From: Girardinichthys multiradiatus
Taxonomy: Eukaryota; Chordata; Actinopteri; Cyprinodontiformes; Goodeidae
Assembly (NCBI RefSeq): GCF_021462225.1
Contig: NC_061811.1
Span: 2,505,663 to 2,569,662 of the forward strand
Length of the DNA: 64,000 bases
Direction: 5' to 3'
Shown: piece after piece, positions 59,491 to 64,000 of the stretch
Numbering within the stretch: the first letter of the stretch is position 1
How the letters are laid out: the number at the start of each line of letters is the position of its first letter
Translations under genes and position numbers: made by a program
Notes under the pieces: generated by a model
Told to the model about the DNA's origin: nothing
Database searches by the model: none
Seen by the model: only the letters and a program-made list of their open reading frames with translations

Positions 59491-61754
59491 GCTTGTGTGG
59501 CAGCAAAATGAGGCCATATCATTGACCCTCCAGCACCATTCTTGACAGTTAGTGTGAAGTTGTGGTACTGATATGCTGTGTTTAGTTGTCTTCATATATG
59601 GTGCTGTGCATTATGGGCAATGTCTCTACTTCTGTCTCACCTGTTTAAAGGTTATTGTTCCGGAAGTCTTGTACTTCTTTCAGATTTAGCTTTCCAAATC
59701 TAACTCATGCTGCCATTATCCTGTTTATAGAGAAAAAAAGCTTTCTATTGTTAACTTTTTAGAACAAGCTTGGTTATTATACTAACACTGGTGTTGTTTT
59801 TCTAATTGTCTTTTTCTGAACTTTATCATTTAGTCTGAGATGGAGCTCTTGGGTTTTATTATTTTTCTGAGCGTTGCATGCTCTGGCCTTGCAGGGACAG
59901 CCACTGTTTGGAAGATTGTCACCCATGTGTCAAATATCTTGCTTTAAAGCAGGTGTTTGCACTGACCATGATCAGTTAATTAAGTGCATCTGATCAGCAG
60001 CACCTGCTGCCACTTTTAATGCTAAATTATTTGAAAGCTGCAAGGGTGTACTTTGTTTTTTCCATGACTGTATTGGACATTTATGGAATTATTTTCCTCT
60101 GCATCTCTATTAATACATAAGATAACTAAACTCAGGTAATTCAGAACACCAAAGACTGATAAAATGTAAATAGAAATCTTTAGCAGTGCATCTTTCTGGA
60201 ACTTTGTTCTTTTATTCACACTCAGGAGTCACACACTTAAAACGTGACTGCCACTCAAGTTTACTTTCTGGATGAGAGACTTTACCCCCTACAGACTTGG
60301 AGACTTTAAAGGTGACTGTGTGAGCTTCTCTGCAGGAGAAAACTAACAACATACCCAACAATTCCCAAACCTCTTATGCAACGTAAGCCACTTCCTTTCT
60401 GAGAACGAGTTAACTCTTGAATGCAGTTCAAGGTTGTACCAAAGAGATTATTTGGGAAGTTACTAAGAAGGTGATATCAGAACAATAATCCCGATCAGGG
60501 AACACGGTCACCATGAATGGCTGATTAGACATGCCAAGCATTTCTCTCTGAGGGAAGCAACTGTCTGGAGAGTTGTTTGTAAGAGTGCATGGAGCTTTAA
60601 CCTAAGTGGATTAGAAGAATGGAAGACCTTCCCTTGAAAAGTTTCCTCAGCAGCTTTAATTAACTCTAAAGGGATATATTTTAGTATTAGGTTTCCCAAA
60701 AGCTTAAGCACATTTTGTAGTTTTTGTATGATTTTTGACATTTGTTTTCCAAATTTAACCCAATTTTTACTTTTTTTTAAAATGACTTTTTTTTTTATGT
60801 TTTTCATAATAACTTCATCACAGGTGAGTGTACAATAAATTTAAGGTTATGCTAAAAAAAAATATGGCTCAACATTTTATTAAAATAAAACTTTTGTAAC
60901 AGTAGGCAAACACAATTATTAACTTGTGGTTTTTGGTAACATTTAATCTCAACACAAGTGACTTTTACTATTGTTGAACCAGTGAGTGACACTGATATGT
61001 TTTAAAAGTGTTTAAAAATTAAAAGTTCTGACTTTAGAAAACCCGACTTTAGAAAAGGCTTAACAGGGCTTTACCCTAAAGCTTTGAGAGTTCCAAATTA
61101 TTGTTATTGTTATTTTTTTTAATAAACAGATGCTTTTGGGAACTTGTATAAAATCTTTTCAGCCTGAATAACTGTAAAGTGTTTCAATTTGTCGGATTTT
61201 TAGATACCAATCCTCAAATGGAGTTCAAACGAAAATTCAGAATGAAAGACTCACCCTCACCGTCTCCGCCGTCCAATGACTCCTCTGTGCGTCTCCCGGC
61301 CCTCCAATCAGCATCCTGTCTGCCTGATTCATCATCCAATCACCTTCCAACACCTTGTTTTAAAGGACCTTCGGCTGTGTTCCTCCTCGCTTGTCAGCTA
61401 AGCTCATCACTCTTCCACCCCACCTCCACCATCTTCCTCCACATGGCTTCCTCGCTCCCTGGCCGCCAATCCACCACCAGTGTCGGATCAGAGGGAAGAC
61501 ATCTATAAAACTAAGCCTTACAAATGTTCATCTTAGCTCATGGCATTCTCAGCATTCATGTCTTCCTCCCAGGTCCGAGCCCCAAAGATATAATTATGTA
61601 ATTTCTCATAATTAAAACTTTTTTAATTGCCATACCTCTGAGTCTTTTCAGATCGAATTACTTAAAGGCAATGATGTCACAAAACCAAGCATGTCGGATG
61701 TAATGACATCTTTTTCTTTTTATACTAGATTTCCCAGCTGGGAATATGCCGGTT
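59491..61754. other. Unassigned, about 2.3 kb
   Basis: No gene recognised. A Ser/Pro-rich frame at 61179-61508 has no known motif and no splice support. Confidence 0.4.
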
Positions 61755-61830
61755 AAATGCACAGGACAAATTTCGTTGTAATGTACATGTGCAATGACCA
61801 ATAAAGATGATTATTATTATTATGAATGGC
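61755..61830 (+). repeat. LINE-type 3' tail
   Basis: 'acaaatttcgttgtaatgta' followed by 'caataaagatg' and ATT repeats is a typical 3' end of a fish LINE. No coding part is attached. Confidence 0.5.
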
Positions 61831-61961
61831 TCCTGAACTAAACCAGAACAACTACAGTTTGCACAGCTTCTATTTGTGGATATTATTTTCAGCAATCATT
61901 GCTAAAGAAATTAGCAAAACCCTATGGTTTTCTGACATGTACTTAGTTATTATTCTCAGAC

Positions 61962-63072
61962 TGTCAGGATCTGCCATTGTGGACTTTGTTTTGGTTTTGT
62001 GTTTAGTTACTTTCAGTTAGGTGTTTCTATTATTTTGGGTTTAGTACTTATGTTTGTTTATTCCTTCTGTTTCCTGATAGTTTTGTTTTCTCTCCTGCCT
62101 CCTAGTTTTAGTAGTTCTTTCTCCCCTCGGCCATAGTTCCCCTGGTGGTTGCTTTCTCATTTATTTATTACTTAGAATGGTTTTCTCCTCTGATTATAAT
62201 TATTATAATTATTATTATAACAGTTCTCTTTGCTTTTTTGCTTTTCTAGTTCCGTTTCTCGCTTAGTGTTTTTTGTGCTTGTTTACTATTAGGTTATTTG
62301 TTCTTGCTGCATTCTTCTAGTTAGTTTCTTTTCCTTGTTCCTCCCCATTAGTTCCCCTTCAGTTATTATTTACTCAGCGTTTGTTTCCCTGTATATTTTT
62401 AGTTCTTCCAGCCTTATCCCTAGTTTAGTTCCCCGTGTTAGTCTCTATTGTTTCAGTTCCTTCTGACAGGTTAGCTTTTAGTCATTGTTTTCCGTTATAC
62501 TTAGTTCCACTTAATGTTTACGTTTTGGTTTGCATTTATTCTAGGTTATTGCTTTCTCTGCTTCCCTCCCAGTTAGTTCTGTCAGTATTTGTTTGGGTTT
62601 GTTTTCTTTTCAGTTAGGTCTTCCTCTATGTCTTCAGGTTTCTTTGTTAGTTCTTATTTTCTAGGTTGTTATAGTTTTCTTAGATCTCTTTCTCTGAGTT
62701 TGTTATTTAGTCCCTTCTCCCATGGTTTAGTTTTGTAATCAGTTCACCTGTTCCTCAGCCTCCCCGCATACCCGGTCCACACCTGTCTCTATTCTCTGCT
62801 GATTGCCTTGCCTTTGTTCCACATTCACTTCCCTCAGTTTAAAAGCTCATTGTTGCTCATTTCTGGTGGCTGGTTCCTCCATTCTACCCTGTTTCACTAA
62901 CCCTGTTCAAAATTCTGTTGGTGGTATCTAGTGGAAAAACTCATGTAAATTTGGAAGCTATTCTTGTAAAGCTTGGAAAAAAAACCTTTAATGAAAGATG
63001 AAGCCTTCTTTTAGCATGCTGCTGCCCAGCTCTCGTCTGCATTTTGGTCCACCACAACCTCAGACGCTGACA
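61962..63072 (+). repeat. LTR of repeat-protein element, copy F
   Basis: 1,111 bp with TG...CA ends, rich in 'ctagtttagtt'-like pyrimidine tracts. It is the inverted match of the LTRs at 9515-11777 and 45815-56859. The end 'attttggtccaccacaacct' is conserved among copies. Confidence 0.7.
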
Positions 63073-63756
63073 GAAGGAAACGAGCCAAAACAAGAACTAA
63101 GCGGACAAAGCTTTGGAGCTTAAGCAGTGGATGCGCCAAGAAGAGGAGGCGTTAAGGAAGAGGTGGAAATAGTGCCTTCCCCATTGTTGCTCCAAGAAAT
63201 GGAGGAAGCCGAAGTACACCGATCAACGCCGGTACATCCAGACTTCACACCTTCTCGACGTTCCCACTTCCACAGTGTCGGGAGCTCAACTCGACGTTTT
63301 GGTTTGTGTGATTCTAGGAGCTCAATTTGACACCTCAATCACAGAGCCTCAGCATGCAGCTGGGTCTCAAGAGCCTCAGCATGCAGCCGGGTCTCAAGAG
63401 CCTCAGCATGCAGCCAAGCCTCAAGAGCCTCAGCATGCAGCCAAGCCTTAAGAGCTTCAGCATGCAGCCAAGCCTTAAGGGCCTCTGATCCTAGCCCCTG
63501 AGTTTCCGGAGAGGTCCGAGGATGGACCGCCTCTGATCCCTGTCCCAGAGTTTTCGGATGCCTCAACTGGCTGTTCCAGAGGGGTTCGAAGACAAAAAGC
63601 CTCTACTGCCTGTTCCAGGGTAGTCAGAGGGTGGACTGCCTCTGATCATGGCTCCTGGCCTAACTGACTGTGTTACAGGCTCAAGTGACTGTGTTTCAGA
63701 GTCTCCAGATTCACGACCTGATGACGAGCCTCCTGACTCACGGCCTGACCCCACGC
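63073..63756 (+). pseudogene. Repeat protein remnant, copy F
   Basis: The plus-strand reading gives KQWMRQEEEALRKRWK (cf. the N-terminus of the 8497-9514 protein). Four EPQHAAGSQ/EPQHAAKPQ units follow at about 63348-63440. Degenerate DGPPLIPVPEF-type units come next, then a C-terminal VSESPDSRPDDEPPDSRP stretch absent from copy A. Stops and frameshifts break it. It confirms that the copy A ORF is part of a repeat family rather than a host gene. Confidence 0.65.
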
Positions 63757-63856
63757 CCGATTTTGGTCCACTACAACCACAGATGCTGACATACACTCAA
63801 AAGTACATTCGGTTTGTGAGTTAGAAGCTGAAGGGCATCCTCTGCACATTCTTTGA

Positions 63857-64000
63857 GGCGACTGTGGCTCAGTAGGAAGAGTAGTCGTCTTGCTGTATGT
63901 CGATGTGCTCCTGGGCAAGGCACTTAACCTCAAGTTGCTTACCAATCTGCATATCGGTGTATGAATGTGTGAGCATTAGTGAGTGCGATTGGGTGAATGT
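63857..64000 (+). repeat. tRNA-derived SINE, cut by window end
   Basis: Starts 'ggcgactgtggctcagtagg' and matches the minus-strand copy at 55655-55900. It lacks the B-box segment just after 'gtcgtcttgc'. It continues beyond the window. Confidence 0.75.

Larger units (their letters stand above)
61962..63791 (+). mobile_element. LTR-type element with repeat protein, copy F
   Basis: LTR 61962-63072 (TGTCAGGATC to GCTGACA, 1,111 bp) is followed by an internal region (63073-63756). The last 35 bp or so of a second LTR follow ('gattttggtccactacaacc' to TGACA, 63757-63791). The downstream LTR is therefore almost wholly deleted. No clear TSD is seen. Confidence 0.6.

Noticed and set aside
61179..61508. 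Ser/Pro-rich 109-residue frame as a gene
   Set aside because: Composition bias only; no motif, no intron signals and no repeat or gene context.

Overview
This looks like teleost fish nuclear DNA. It is AT-rich, has no recognisable host gene, and is built almost entirely from fish-type transposable elements: Tc1/mariner, L2 and RTE LINEs, LTR elements, an endogenous retrovirus, tRNA-derived SINEs and a large IS3EU-like DNA transposon. The species cannot be read from the sequence. Calls rest on translation, terminal repeats, target-site duplications (TSDs) and copy-to-copy comparison inside the window.

Layout. 1-6.8 kb: two adjacent Tc1/mariner elements (DD34E, 1274-2874; DD36E 'Incomer'-type, 2885-4154) in otherwise unassigned DNA. 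6.8-11.8 kb: a minus-strand LTR-type element coding for a repeat protein, broken by two L2 LINEs. 13.0-23.4 kb: an old Tc1 copy split by a 9.3-kb transposon (13775-23059) with 1.7/2.0-kb terminal inverted repeats. This transposon carries two convergent genes, an intact HECT E3-like protein on the left and a DDE integrase-like transposase on the right. 23.9-31.7 kb: Tc1 debris, SINEs, an L2 copy and unassigned DNA. 31.7-36.4 kb: a DD38E Tc1-like element split by a nearly full-length RTE LINE with an 11-bp TSD. 39.4-42.5 kb: an LTR-like element (probable solo LTR) with an intact DD36E element inside it. 42.6-44.1 kb: a decayed L2 LINE. 45.5-59.3 kb: a nest in which an L2 LINE is split by a solo LTR, which is split by an endogenous retrovirus, which is split by another solo LTR and a SINE. 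62.0-63.8 kb: a second copy of the repeat-protein LTR element.

The most interesting system is the 13775-23059 transposon. Its inverted repeats reach into coding sequence, so both genes start with the same duplicated promoter region, first exon and SAM-like segment before diverging into a ubiquitin-ligase-like protein or the transposase. The HECT ORF is uninterrupted and keeps its candidate active-site cysteine. The transposase is spoiled by a single in-frame stop. Second is the intact DD36E transposase at 39650-40681, whose empty insertion site survives in the sister LTR copy at about 50.7 kb.
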